Notes: generated from the sequence alone by a model not told the origin. A stretch of 64,000 nt of DNA from Metopolophium dirhodum (GCF_019925205.1 NC_083566.1:14136001-14200000), one strand, 5' to 3'. Counted from the stretch's first letter, positions 1 through 13,703 are shown. A program made the numbers and translations.

Positions 1-1080
1 CTGGCTCCTTGGTTCCACAGGAGAATTACGCACTTTCCCGCAAAATAAATTCAATGCTAAAACTAAAGTAAAAATTTAGTCCCACCTCTAAGTATGTAAT
101 ACGAGAAACTTCACACAACTTTTCAGTGTTTTTCTGAACTCATTTTTTCAAACTACTTTAATAATATTTTGGAGTATTCAATACTATTGTAGTATATACT
201 ATTATTGTTACATAGTCTTAGCATTGTAAAACATAATATATTTATGTTTATATTCTAATTGAAGATTTATATTTAAATATTTAAATATTCAAACATGAAT
301 AAAAATGTATGTCCAGTAATGAAAACAAGTATTAACTTTCTATAATGAAGGATTACAATTCAAGTGATGACGCTACTATATAGATTAGGTATAATAGGTT
401 TAGTAGTATCTGTACTATTACCTAAAATTAAATATTTTTAGTGATAAATTTATTATTTAAAAATTTAAGGGAAAATATTGAACGCTCTTAAAATTAATTC
501 ATAAATCTGTCTTGAAACTATCCTGGCATTATGTTTTTAAATCAAAATTGTGTAAAACATTTTAGCTAAAAGCAAATTATTCTTGAAAAGTTATCTTTAG
601 CAGAAAACGTCAAGGTTGGTTTGCAAAATAAAAATCAAATACTCATGTTTAATTTCCTCTGAAAAAAATATTTTTTCACTGTCATTCATTTAAAATTTTT
701 GTCACATTGAGGTTTCATAAATAAATAATATATTTTTACTTTCATCAATAAATGCAAAATTAAGTTATAAATACGATATGAAAAAATGCAAAATTAAGTT
801 ATAAATACGACGAATCAGTTTCATCAAATCACCAATTTCCGAAATATCTAACTAAAATTTAATAACAATATAATATAAGAAAATATTAATTACGAGTAAT
901 ACATTTGGTAGCGCATATAGTGTTTTAAAGGAATATTTCACTCAAATGCGTTTACTAACGCGACGTATATTATATATAGTAACGATATTAAGACGTGTTT
1001 TAAATTTGTTTTTTTTTTATATATATATGAGAAATGCAATATAACTTTAGAAGTTCGTTTTACTGAGGGAAAAAAGGTTC
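1..1080. other. AT-rich intergenic DNA
   Basis: Apart from the short tandem duplication at 751-810 I see only AT-rich sequence with frequent stops in all frames. No splice-flanked coding stretch, RNA gene or transposon end was recognised. Confidence 0.5.
751..810. repeat. 34-bp partial tandem duplication
   Basis: A 34-base unit beginning AATGCAAAATTAAGTTATAA at 751 is followed directly by a second copy whose first 26 bases are identical (785-810). It is a simple local duplication in AT-rich DNA with no sign of coding. Confidence 0.85.
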
Positions 1081-1096
1081 CTACTCTTTCTAATGA

Positions 1097-1119
1097 ATAT
1101 ATATATATATATATATATA
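1097..1119. repeat. (AT)n microsatellite
   Basis: An uninterrupted AT dinucleotide run of about 23 bases, just before the GC-richer block that starts near 1140. Confidence 0.9.
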
Positions 1120-1139
1120 CCTATATTATATTATGTTCT

Positions 1140-1560
1140 ATAGGTTATAGTGGACGTAAGTGTACACAACGGACTTCTATCCTTGAAACGACTTTCACGA
1201 CTTTATGGTGTGCGTGCAGTCGTGCAGACCACCGGGAAGGGTACATAGTGGCCACGACGATAATAGACAGAGCAGGAGGAGCACAGGGGGAGGGGCAGGA
1301 GGAGAGGGTCGTTGTGAAGATTGAGACGGAGAATGTGCGAGAGAGTAAACTTAAATTAATAAAAACTCTGCGGCGAGTGTAACCCGATGACGTTGACTAA
1401 GTATTTTGGTTTTGGCTCGTTGATTATTGATCTCGGTGTTTGCGTGGTGTATATATATGCCCGTCCGTGCTGCTTACACACTCGATTTCACAGTTCTGGT
1501 TCCCATCGCCATGAAACTTTAACGCACCACTCGCAATAATTAAAACGCGCCGTAATAATA
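1140..1560 (+). promoter_or_regulatory. GC-richer block with TATA-like motif, possible promoter
   Basis: This stretch is clearly richer in G+C and CpG than its surroundings. It contains a purine-rich G/A tract (about 1265-1345) and a TATATATAT motif at 1450-1458. A TCACAGTTC motif about 40 bases downstream resembles an arthropod initiator, although 30 bases would be the usual spacing. An ATG near 1511 gives only MKL and then a stop, and no donor interrupts it. The block could therefore be a promoter with a non-coding first exon, or simply a composition island. The direction is inferred only from the TATA-like motif. Confidence 0.25.
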
Positions 1561-1599
1561 ATATTATTGTTATTGTTACAACGTGCATATTACCCATGC

Positions 1600-3990
1600 A
1601 CACTGCTGCTCACGGTGCGTCGGCGGAGCCGGTTAGGTTTGTATAATACAATGGTATATGGTTACAAGTATTTGGGTATATTATAACACGTTACCGGGAG
1701 CTGCATCGAAAAATTATTGGGTGTAAACGTGGTCGTGTTTAACGAGGCTGCACACCTACGACTGCACGCGTTTCATCTCGTTTCATTATGTCTATACGGC
1801 TGAATGTTTTAAATATTTTAACAATAATAACATTTTTACGTACAATGCACAAATAATATTTTTTCATTTATCTCATAATTTAACTGTGTATTGGTTGAAA
1901 ACATTTAAATGTATAATTAAAACACGCCATTAGTTAACAACATAGTTAATACGCAATAATATTGGTACTCGTACATTTTTAAAGTGCCCATAGCCATCAC
2001 AGATTATTTCTGGGTATTCCTGCCGTGTGTGGTTACCAGAAATTGTCTAACCAATTTATTATGTAAGTAAAATAATAATAACAGATTTAGGCTGTACTGT
2101 TGAAATACAAATTGTTGTTGATCGTGGTATTTTACAAAATATATGTATTTTTGGTAATTTGTTGTATTTTTGTAAAAATATAATAATTATCCACAAAAAA
2201 TACGATTTATATTATATTGATTTTTTTTTATATAGCTCTGACTTGTATAAAAATTAGTAGCAATATAAAAGCTACCGTAGAAAAACAAACTACGTATCGT
2301 GTAGATATATAACTTTTAGATGTTATTTTTTGACCATAAAATATTACGTTAAAACGTGTAAACAAATCCATGAAAATTAAACGATAACTAATAAAATATG
2401 TTAACATCAACATAGTTGCCACTCATAATAACGGTAATACCTCAGACTAAATTATTCAGTGGTTACTGATTACCCAGTTACACAGTCTAGTTGCTGTATT
2501 CTATTATAAAAATAAAATACGTACATGTTTTTTATAAAATTTCCGAAGTATTAAATTGAATATCTGGTAGGAAATTAATAATAATTAGATTATATAATAC
2601 TATTGGAAAAAATCACATTTACTTGATTTCCTGACTTATATTTATTTCAACATGAATACCGTTGCTCTTATATTATAAACTATTTTTTTTTTAATATAAA
2701 ATTCCTAGAATAAAAAAAAAAATTACAAAAATATACGTTTTGATTTGTGTCATTACAGTTCATAGGAATTCACGGTAATGCAATCACCATTTAAGTTGCA
2801 AGTATTTAAAAAAAAAAAAAAAGAACTATTTGATGAACATGTATCTATAATAGATTTATCGATTTATTAACATTATAGATAAGTTCACATTTTTTTTTTT
2901 TTTTTGAATAAGTCATATTTATAAATATTTAAGGCATTTTACAAGTGCCGTCGGGTATTCAACACACATCTTTATAATATATTACGAAAAAACCTTATTT
3001 AGTCGCTCTTACTTCTGTAAAAATATATAATAAACGATAAAACATGGAACGAGAATGGCTATTATTCGCTCGAAAGGGAGGTGGATGATATTATTATAAT
3101 AGTTTTTGACATTCCTCAGGCTTGAATTTCAAACGTCACTGTTTTCAATACAGTCAGCGTCGTATATTTTAACGTAGAAACGATTAATATCATATGAACG
3201 AATATTACTATATATTATACTAACACAGCTATAGTAATGGTTATGACGACTCGTTAACATATTCATCAGTCGCTGAAGTCGGGATAGTTTCAAAATTAAA
3301 ACATTTATATTCGTGAAAATTGCGAGGACGATAAAAAAAGTTAATGCATTCGATGACTTTCTTAATACACTTTACGACGATAAAATACACTTTTTATTAT
3401 TTTATAAATACCTACTTTAAAACTTGACTCACATTTAAGTTTTGTTTAAGCTATACTTATAATATACTTAATATCATACAATTTTTAAATTAATGATATT
3501 TTTCCTTCATTTTTATTTAGGAATAATAACTTTTTTTTAACTTCAAAATTTACTATGCTGCTGGTTTAAATAGTAATTCTTCATTTTATATAATACATAT
3601 ATATAAATTGTATAAATAGTATATTATATTTTTACTGTTTTAAAACATTATAAGTAACTATCAAGGAATACTTTTTAATTTATTTTTTTTAGAAACTATT
3701 AATCATTTGAAATTATTTATTATTTATTATCATAATATCATGGTTAATTTTTTTTTTTTTGTATAAATTCTTAAAACTCATATACTTTTAACTGTGTAAT
3801 TGCATATTAAAGTTACTTATAATAATCAATCGACAAAATATAAGTGCATTTATTTAATGTAACTATGTAAGTGATTGCTGTTTAGTATTAAATAAATATG
3901 TTTTATTTTCAGATAACTATTGATAATGATATTTAAAGTAGTTAATCAATGTTAGAATAAACCTTTTTATCTGTCTGCTAACAGTTATAA
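1600..3990. other. AT-rich intergenic DNA
   Basis: AT-rich with several poly-A and poly-T tracts (for example about 2807-2822 and 2889-2905). A 64-codon open frame near 2.3 kb is mostly F, I, Y and L codons and looks like chance. No recognisable gene or element was seen. Confidence 0.5.
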
Positions 3991-3999
3991 TATACAGGA

Positions 4000-4647
4000 T
4001 CCGTCAGAACAAACGCATGTTTTTCGAAATAATACTACGCTAAAAGTAATTTCTGTAAAATAATTTTTATTACATCAAAAAAAGTAGAAACATATGCAAT
4101 TTTTTTTTTACTGTAACAAAATTTAGGTTTTGAAAATAATGTCAGTCATATGGCGCCCTTGAGCCGCAATGCAGGAATGCAGGCGCTCCCGACACGAGTC
4201 CATCGCGTCGGTCAGCATCTGTCCCGGAACTTCACCCACAACTCGTGTGATCTCGTACTTCAATTCATCTAGGGTTTGTGGCTTGTATTGATAGACTTTT
4301 GATTTTAAGTGACCCCACAAAAAAAAAATCACACAATGACAAGTCAGGGGAGCGAGGGGGCCACGGAACGTCACCAAAGCGTGAAATGAGACGTCCGCAA
4401 AATTAATACGCTGTTGGTAATCACCAGCCAATAATTGATGGCAAACTTGGATTTTATAGGGATGAAACGCTAAATCAATTTTTAAAATTCGATGTACACT
4501 TGATTCGTTGATCCCAAGAGACACTCCACACCATGATGACAACTAAAACTGCACGTTATCAGCTTAACAACGAGCCGTCTCTCACACCGATTAAATTTCC
4601 CCACTTGAAGTATTAATAACTTTAATAAATGCGTTTGTTCTGACGGA
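4000..4647 (-). mobile_element. Internally deleted Tc1/mariner-like element
   Basis: The sequence is bounded by perfect 19-base inverted repeats, TCCGTCAGAACAAACGCAT at 4000-4018 and its reverse complement at 4629-4647. Between them lies a minus-strand transposase remnant (next entry). The left flank reads TATACAGGA, as at mariner ends. The right flank does not match beyond the 19 bases, so the TA target duplication is not resolved. At about 650 bp it is roughly half an intact mariner, because the middle of the transposase gene is missing. It is non-autonomous and would depend on a transposase supplied elsewhere. Confidence 0.85.
4123..4542 (-). pseudogene. Mariner-like transposase remnant, catalytic core deleted
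   Basis: The minus strand reads for 139 codons. The N-terminal part carries FHPYKIQVCHQLLAGDYQQR, the linker after the DNA-binding domain in insect mariner-like transposases. The C-terminal part carries GHLKSKVYQYKPQTLDELK and ends HMTDIIFKT, the usual transposase tail. Between them the frame is shifted: a neighbouring frame reads PWPPRSPDLSLCD before the FFLWG motif, the region of the third catalytic aspartate. The segments holding the first two catalytic aspartates are absent. The open frame is thus a fused remnant that cannot encode active transposase. A run of ten T just before the FFLWG codons is a likely frameshift site. Family membership is confident; the subfamily is not. Confidence 0.85.
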
Positions 4648-5602
4648 CTTCATTTAAATACTTTATAATTGAATTAAATACTGATAAGTGATTTCTATAC
4701 AAACTATGCATCAATTACTATACACATATATTTTATTAATAACCCTACAATTGTATTAATTATTCAAGGCAGAGTAAAAGAAGATTGAATGAATTAGTAA
4801 GCGATCGAGGCAATTAGGACATGGTGTATTCATTCATGCGTTTACAACCAATAAAAGGAATACAATATTATACAAACTATCTTGTTATTCAATTTAAAAA
4901 AAAAAACCTATTTGAATTTTTATAGCGGATTTAAGGATCTATTTTTATTTCAGGATACAGACGGAGTTTATTTTCATTTTTTTCTAAAGTGTCCCTAATA
5001 TTGCAGTAATATATTTTAATTTAAAATGTTTAATTTTGCGAGACTTATTATATTATAGTAATAATTAAGTAATAATTAAATTTTAAATGAGATTAAAATG
5101 TACTTTTTTTCGTACACGCATATTTTCTCACTGATATTGATTACAAAAACATCTATATATTGAACAAAAATATATTTAAATTATAAATTCAAAATGTGTA
5201 CATTTTATAATTGTATTATTATATAAGGTATTAACATTTGGTATTCAGCCAAATTTTAAACAATAAGAATGTAAATCATATACACATATTAACCCATCTG
5301 TTAAATTTAATTTTATCGACTTCTTGGCCAACTACCAATAATTTTCAGACAAAGGCTTTAGAATACTTATACTGAACAAACTAGGTATTCATTATAACTA
5401 TAGTATTTTTCTTTTTTTTTACCTTCACTGTTGCCACAATAAATATTATACTATAGATTTGGAGCAGAGCAAGAAATACATATTTTATATAAAAATGTAT
5501 AGATGTATATTATTTTTTAAGTGAATGAACTGTTGGTTATTCCAGAGACTTAAAGTCTTACACACACAATTGAAAGTATCGGCAGTACCAATAGTAGTAG
5601 AC

Positions 5603-5623
5603 ATATATATATATATATATATA
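5603..5623. repeat. (AT)n microsatellite
   Basis: AT dinucleotide run, followed immediately by TAGGTAGGTTAGGTTAGGTAG, which contains two TTAGG-like units. Confidence 0.85.
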
Positions 5624-8378
5624 GGTAGGTTAGGTTAGGTAGACTAGTAGGAGAACCTAAAATTGTATTTTTTTCAACTTGTAATTCGATTGATTGGTAG
5701 GAATATAAACTGAAATTTTGTAGAAGTTGTATTTTAAATATGAATATAATATATTTTTTATAATGGTGCACATTTATTGTAATACGTGGAAAATCTATGG
5801 ATTTTAAAACAGTTAGTTTTTTTAAGGTTCTATAAAATATATTATTCTATACAAAAATTAACAACCATAAATAAAGAAAAAATATTCAGTCTTCTTAAGT
5901 TAAATAAAAAAAAGGTTAAAAGATAAAAATATCGGGAGTTCATCGCTCGTTGTTTGTGTTGTTCACTTTGAAATGATTATAATCTATAATGCATTTGAAA
6001 ACATTTATTAAACATCAAATTCAAGAATTTATTATTTTATTGCCTTTCCCAAAAATGTTCAAGATTTTTTTTAATGTGTGTGATTACATTTTTTAACAAG
6101 TTTCTATAACTTTCAAAATATCTAATATTCATATAACTCATAACTAGCACTTTAAACAATGCACGGTACACGTTGAGTCTTGTTTAAGATTAATTTTAAA
6201 AATATAAAAAAAGTTTTGAGTCAGTCTGCAGTATTCACGGTATTTTTTTTATGTGTAAATACCTAAACGATTTTCGTGTGATACAGGTTATTTTATTATA
6301 TTATTTATTTTATTATAAATTTAAAAAATATGCCATATGTTTACTAATATTAAAATAGTAATATCATAATAATATAATATGTAAACAATTGCAACCATTT
6401 ATATAAACAAATCAATAATATTTGACTTTTGTGAGCCAAAACGAAGTTCACGTGTAAATAAGCTACCCTCCGAGTCTCGAAGAAACTATTGATTTATTTT
6501 TCATTATGGAAATCAGTAAAATAGTTTCTGAGATTAGTCGTTAGCAACTTGCGTCCGTTACGGTAACGCGTATTCGTTTGTTTGCACGAAATTACTACAA
6601 CCTTATATTTTACTGGGATGGGGTGGCGTAAGGATGTGTATACATCGAGAATATATATTATGTACATTCAAATAATTTTTATAAGAGTATGGTAGTACTT
6701 TGACAATAATTGTACCCGAGATTTTTAATAAAAGAAAAATCGTTGTCGTTTGGCGATTGGTTTAGCATATAGTTTTTCTACCTTCTAAGTATAACGGGTA
6801 CAAATTGCGATTATTGAGGGAAATGTTCCTTAAGTACTACCGACAATTGTTATACTTTTAAGATTTTAATTTCCGAAGTCAGCGGTGGTTTCAAACACTT
6901 TTCATTCGAACGCAATGTTATTGTTTACACGGTAGGTATATGTGATGATTGCCAAAGAAAATCATACTTTGTCGAGTCGTTATTAACAGTAAAACCCTGA
7001 GCTCAATCGTTTCGGCCACGGGACAATATTGTTTCGACACTATTTCCGTAGACTTTTCCAAACGATTTCCTCTGACGGCCTACAGAGTGTATAATGTATA
7101 TACAGGAAGCGACGGGGTGAGCGAGTGAGCGGTTTGCCGACTTCTTTTCCGCAGCACCGTCTCAAGCAAACGGCACAGGGCGTGATGAGGAAATGGAAGA
7201 CGTTCGGGAGATTTTCCGCCAGCATTATTGGCCCATAATTTCTTATAGGGTTGTATAAATACTATTTCATTTGGGTTTTTCAATTTCCCGAGTATCGCAA
7301 CGCGGTATACAATGCTCGTATTGGTATGTGTATACATGTACTCATTCCGGCAGTTATGCCGTATACGTTATTGTTGTTTTTATGTGTTTAACATCGTGGG
7401 TATTATTTCCAAACACAATAATCGATTGAGCACTATAATTTAAACTTAACAGACGAGAACAGAATTGTTATAGTCTTACAAATATTTAAATATGAAAAGC
7501 AATATTACATTTGAGAAATGCATTATCTGCAATTAACGAAAAATACAAATCGTCAGTTTTCGGTTGGATAAGAAATAAATACTTTATAATATTATAATGT
7601 TGTGCTCTTTAATTTATATAATAATAGGTTTCACGAGTAGACGGTGAAAAGGCGTAATGACTTTTTAATACGATAATTGTATTACAATGCGGAGTTTGAC
7701 AAAGCGAGGAAAGGATATCAATAATTCAGGACTAAAAAAAACTGATGGGAGTGCAAAACAATCTTTTACATAAATACTACGTTCTATATTCCCTTTAATT
7801 AATTTCTTTTATATACGTCATATCTCTACTGGTACAATACAGCTAAAATAAATCGAATTAGCACATTTTGATAAAATAAATTATAATTATACTAATAATG
7901 TATACTGCATAGCTGCAATACTGATTTGACATTCAATGGGGTACAAGACATATTTCATATGCGATTTATGTTATTTAAAATTACTATAATCGGTGTATTT
8001 GTATGTAAAAATAGCTAGTTAAAATTCACCGATTAGAGTAATTGAAATATATTGTTCGTGTAACCATTGTCCAAGCAATTGAATCAGGACTAATCTCCGC
8101 CACCATCAAAGTCGTTGTCACTGCTGGTTAGATTTTAATAATATAACGACTATCACGAAATCAACATTGGGAGTAAGGTAGAATTTTGAATCACTAACTA
8201 TGGGTAAATATGTTTAAGTAGTAGTTTTTCAAAAATGTTTGAAGTAATTGGGAGAAGGCTTATTAGCTTGTATAAAGCAGGGGAGCGCTTGGTGTTTGTT
8301 AGGTTATAGGATAAGAATGATGGTTGAGTATTTCCATGAAATAGGGAAGTACGAAAATAATAATTTAAAATAATATAG

Positions 8379-8402
8379 TATATATATATATATATATATA
8401 TA
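8379..8402. repeat. (TA)n microsatellite
   Basis: A 24-base uninterrupted TA run. Confidence 0.9.
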
Positions 8403-9324
8403 ATATAAATATGTAAAAAACTGTAACTAATGGCCTTCGCAACCGATGTAATTTAAGATCAATAAAAAAAGAAATAATAATATAAATATATATATTAAGA
8501 AGGTATATATTTATTATAATTGTTGTAGAATTATTATGTTATCCAATAATTATTAATACAAAGTTATAACAAATATAGGTTTGATAACAAACATACTATT
8601 ATAGAAATAAACTGAAAACATCCAAGTTCAAAAGTCAATAAGTTTATGAATTTCCAATGGTAGTACCTATAATATTTTGTTTGAAGTACTACAATTTTTG
8701 AACAGTGAACGTTTGGTAATATAATGGTTATTTTTTAAAATTGTTTAAGTTTATTATGTAGGTAATGAATGTAAAAAGAAGTACAACCATAATATTATTT
8801 TATTTAATATTGCAAAAAAAGTTTACGTTCAATATCGTATTTAACTAAACTATATTAATTTGTCTATGTGCATTTCATCCAACAATTTAGATGAGTAAAT
8901 TACAACAACACAAATTGAATATTATGTTAACATCTACCACTTCTTTCGTTCCTTAAAAGTTTAAATAAAAACAATTTAGAAAAATTGGTTTTTACAAACT
9001 AGAAATTAAAAATAAGAAAAAAAAAAACAATTTTAAATTATCACCCTGTACCCTGTTTACGCATATAATATTTATAATTGTGTAATTTCTTATTGAAAAG
9101 AAATTATTAAAAACGATTACTATCACTAAAAAGTATGGTTAAATAAGATAACATTGAAGAAATAAAAGCTCTAACTATTGTGTTGTCGTTAACAATACCA
9201 AACCTTATTTGCATAAATAAAAAATTATATTCAATATTATGTTGATTAAATCTTAGTTGAAAAAGCAAGAACTATCGTAATATTATAAAGTATAGTCGTA
9301 GAACAACGCAGATTTTTTCCCCGT

Positions 9325-9585
9325 GTCCTTTGTGACGGAACCTTAACTTACACACGGTGCTTTGAACACTGTTTGTTCAAAGTTTGGTCTTTTGGAAAAA
9401 CAATTCGTTTTCGAAAACGGATTGACTCTGACGCATGTACCATATAAGTTTAACGTTGGACGGGCAATGTGCGTAACCGAAAACAATAATATAAAAACCT
9501 TATCGGTTTTACATTTGAGAATCCACTCAGAGACGTGTATATACGTAGACCAATGAATCGAATGTGAAATACTGAAGACTGTTTA
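9325..9585. other. GC-richer stretch open on both strands, possible exon
   Basis: This region is less AT-rich than its flanks and lacks stops in one frame on each strand. The plus frame has about 70 codons from a stop near 9340 to the TGA at 9554-9556 and includes KQFVFENGLTLTHVPYKF. The minus frame has about 77 codons and includes YGTCVRVNPFSKTNCFSKRP. It runs into a GTAAGT donor-like site immediately before its stop near 9350. Neither frame opens with a convincing ATG and I recognise no family. A real exon on one strand would automatically look odd on the other, so at most one is likely genuine. Confidence 0.25.
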
Positions 9586-9702
9586 TTTTATTACGGCTGT
9601 TGTAGTTTTGTGTTGTTTATTTATTATTATTCAAAACGCTTTGTAGACATCAGCACGTAGCATATTAATATATTATAATATAATTGTTATAAATATTAAT
9701 GT

Positions 9703-9970
9703 GTAGTGGCTTGGCGTGGCGCGTTGGCTGCTACCAGTCGCGGAATGCGACTGGGAGTAAGTAACGGCCACAGCTACTAGCTCCCGGATGGGTGACCACC
9801 CGGGTCCATAGTAGTTAAAAACCTTGCCACACATACACGTGTTTGTTACCTACCGTAACAACCGTTAAAAACAATCGTAAAACCCTACCGTACCAACCTC
9901 ACCCCTACCACAATTCATAACCCCTACAATAGCTAATGGCCATAGTCACCGGGCTTAAGTTCAATAAAAA
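9703..9970 (+). mobile_element. 5S rRNA-derived SINE (head plus shared body), 12-bp TSD
   Basis: The 5' half resembles the internal control region of 5S rRNA. It carries AGTAAGTAACGG, similar to the 5S box A, then CCCGGATGGGTGACCACCCGGG, matching box C. The body contains CTTGCCACACATACACGTGT and ends AGCTAATGGCCATAG...TTCAATAAAAAA. The element is flanked by perfect direct repeats AAATATTAATGT at 9691-9702 and 9971-9982, the mark of LINE-driven insertion. Transcription would be by pol III from the 5S-type promoter, if active. A second diverged copy lies at 33761-33999 on the other strand. Confidence 0.85.
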
Positions 9971-12900
9971 AAATATTAATGTTTAACCACTAAATTTAGA
10001 TACCCCAATCCTACTAAACGAGATAATTTTTTATTTGCGTTCAAGTATTGTACTGTAACGGGCATGTTGTTAAAAATTCTAAAATGATGTAGTCTTTACA
10101 TAAATATTAAGCGCTACTAGTGATCGACAAGTGTCATTGTGGGTTATTTCAATGTTCACATGTGAAACGAATTGACTTCAGATCGACCACACAATGTTAT
10201 AAATTGTAATACTGTTTATCATTTTATGGTTTTGGTTTGTATTATCCGCCCATACGGTCATCCATCCATGTGCCTATATTCAAAAGTTATTGTTTGATGA
10301 GTTTTTAATTTATACCTACCAACAGTTTTTGTTTTTCTATTCAACTATAGATGATTGTAATATGCAATTGAAGTATAATATTATTATAATATTAACTTAT
10401 AATATTTTGATTTCATTTATTTTTAATTCATATATAATATTTTTTTTTTGCTTTGAGTATTGAAATACATAAAATTATATGAGCGGTATACATCCTATTT
10501 TGTTTTTCTTTTGCTGATGTATTTACAAATTAGACTAATTATTCCACTCATACCGTTCTAATTAATTGCGGAATCCGTAAATTCTGGTCTGACATTATTG
10601 AATTATAGATTAACGTATATACCTAATATTGTTTAAAAATGTCTCTGAGAATTAAGTTATAAATTGTTGAATGGCTTAATTGAAGGCACCGTTTCGGCCG
10701 ATTGGATTGATGACAAGCCGTGAGGATCTAGCGTAGCCGACGGCAGATTAGTGATTACCTATTGTCAAAGTGACTCTACTATCCACGATGAGCACTATAT
10801 AGTTATTAAGTTTATCTTGTCCATTAATATTCCAGGCCTGTTATTACAGCAGGGCCTTTGAATAATCAACGTGTTCGCGATATGAATTGTTTAGGAGAAA
10901 CGTCTTAGAATAATTGCACGAAAATCACAATACAAGTAATGCACGATAATATTATATTGTATTATACTTGTACACACTACGTCCTGAACTGTTGGACGGC
11001 TGATGTGATATTATAGACGTCAAAATTAAAATACAACTCTTCGACCGGTATAGTTTGCACTCAGTTTGTTACACGTAAATTGCATCGTCAGCACACTCAA
11101 GTTTAAGATAGACTCGAAAAAAAGCACTTATTATTATAATTATTGTACTTTGCTTAAGATCACCGTAGTAAACTACACAGTACACTATCTTATGCCATCC
11201 GTCAGCACTCCACATTTGTTCGTCCTTTCGTCAGTAACTTCTTCTTTTACTAACCCACTAGACACTCTGGATTTTTTTCAATGACGATTTCATCCAATTT
11301 CTTTAATAATATTCACGTAGAACGTGCAAAACCAACAAAAGCCTATTATTTCTTGAATATATATTTTTAATGACCACTTCTACACTATTTGTATTTCTTC
11401 TTATTTTACTCGAAAGAGTTAATAGCTGTATTCTACCTCTAGGTTTACAATTTTTAAATACAGAATGTACATTTTTATATTTTTTAATTAATAGTCATAA
11501 CGAATTTTTTTTGTAGAATTCCCTTTAAAGATTATAAACAAATCAATCATAAAAACAAATATTATGTAAAAAATATTTCGGGGTATTTTTTTTTTTGGTA
11601 CCTATATTGTGTTTTAGTACAAAATAATTTTAGTTTTTAAATTCAATTGTATGTAACTACCAGTTACGATCAGTATATGAAAATGCGTTTTTCATTAATA
11701 TTTATAGAATTTTGTTTGCATTCTTTCGTGAGTAAATAGTAATCAAACATATTTGTATTACAATGAATTTATATAATACTGTGCTGAATTATTATGTCAA
11801 TAGGAAGTTTAAGCAAAGTAAATTCTCGACACTTAATAACATCAATTTCATAAATAAAATATTTAAATTTACTGTCCTATGTTTTTTAATTAAATTCAAC
11901 TGAGTATCCCGGTAGCGCATATAAATCGGGAAAATATCCGAACGGAATAACCGTAATTTTCAAGAAAATAATTGTTTTGAAAATTATTCTATTTGGGAAT
12001 AAAAGAATAGTACTTTTACGGAATAATATTTTCGAAACACTTGATACTCAGGAAAGTATAAAACAGTAAAACAATAATTTGGAATCGTAATTTTAAGGTA
12101 TCCCACGATAATATGTATTACAATTTCTGAACTAATCAGAGGAAAATTAAGTGAAACGTCCACAACTTTTGGGCCTAAACGATAATTTCCCATTGTCTAA
12201 ATAATATTGTATTTGAGACAGTTTACAATTTACAGTCTGAGATAATTACTATGTTGGTGTTTGTTAATCACACAAATTACTCTAAGACTCATACGTTTGT
12301 TATTCACACCTGGATATTGTGTTCACATAAGTTACTGTCGGCTTGTACATCATATTCGCAATTATACGAGTGTGATCCATAGATCCCCAGGACACGTGTG
12401 AAATATATTATAATAATATAGAGAACCCTTATCAAATTTAACGTAATACAAAAGAGGATTTTTACAAGCTTCGTTTCCTAAAGTTTGACATCCAGAAATT
12501 AATATTATACTATATTTTAATATATCAAGTTTAAAATACCAGTGGAATATAATGTTTAAAGTTGTTATATTTTATTTCGACAATGATTTACACTATAGTA
12601 TTATTTTACTTGTTTTTCGAAAATTCATTTTTTTGATCTCATACCTAAGATTCAACTGATCACGAGTTAAAATTACTATTAGATTTTTTGTTTTTTTTTA
12701 CGATAGTTGTTTATTCTATCTACATTAATTATTTATTTATACAACTATATTTGTTTTGAATTAAGTATCAAACTGTCAGTTGCTTTTATTTGTGGTTTTA
12801 GGAATTTGTGTAGTTGGTCAGGTATATTATACTGTTTTATTTTCTTTGTACTGCATAAGTAAATTGACGATGTTTAGTTTACATATCATTATGTTTAATT

Positions 12901-13703
12901 GTTAATTTATATGCTCAGCAGGTTAAACACGTTGCAGGTTCTCACCAGGTTTGCATTTGGTCACCAGAATTTGTATACTTTGTTATTTTTTTTTTATACG
13001 ATATAAGTGCACAAAAATCAATACTATTATTTTAATAAGATACGTACCTATATACAAATATGTATATTATATTATATTCGTTTTACTAATTTTCAGCGTA
13101 TACATTATATTGCATAAAAAAACAAGTTAGGAAAGCTCACTCGGCGAGCATGCTTAATTCTTGGTTTTTAAACCTTCCTAATACAACACGATAAATTATA
13201 ATTCCATTTACAATATATGTACAGTAACTGAAGAAAATTAATAAATACCAATTAATACCAACAATTGTAACTATGTACTGGTAACTAATGGACGGGCGGA
13301 CAGACGGATGGAAGGACACAGCGGATATACGAGGTATTCTAAACATATATTGCTTAGAAACCTAAAATTCACATAAAATATACATTCCTAAAATCTTTAA
13401 GATTACGAGTTAGGTATTCAGTTTATTTAGGTAGGCATGATATTGGCTTATAAGTGAATTTGAGTAAAATCGACGACTGCGGTTGCTGATAACGTATTGG
13501 TGGCATTTTGGTGATGGTGATAGTTAGTAGTTAAGATGAATCTTAATTATATCCCATAGGATATATCCTAATGACGCACTTGAAAATTATAATTTATAGC
13601 CGATTTTAAATAACTGTTTAAAAACAAGACAAAAATGTACAAAATTGAAAGAAATTACACAAAATTAATTAAGTATAATATATTATTAGCAAAACACGGA
13701 ACG

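Larger units (their letters stand above)
4650..9300. other. AT-rich intergenic DNA with GC-richer island at 6.9-7.35 kb
   Basis: Mostly AT-rich and gene-free by eye, with (AT)n runs at 5603-5623 and 8379-8402 and a two-unit TTAGG stretch near 5630. A GC-richer island at about 6890-7340 is open on the minus strand in two overlapping frames (61 and 85 codons). It contains two loosely similar segments (GACTTTTCC... near 7050 and GACTTCTTTTCC... near 7139). I recognise no protein family there, and it could be an untranslated exon or regulatory DNA. Confidence 0.4.

Noticed and set aside
1511..1522. Start codon after the TATA-like motif at 1450
   Set aside because: The ATG is followed after two codons by TAA with no donor in between, so it cannot start a protein as it stands.
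9720..9820. Possible genuine 5S rRNA gene
   Set aside because: Only the internal promoter region resembles 5S. The 5' part diverges, there is no T-run terminator at about 120 bases, and it is flanked by a retroposon body and TSDs.
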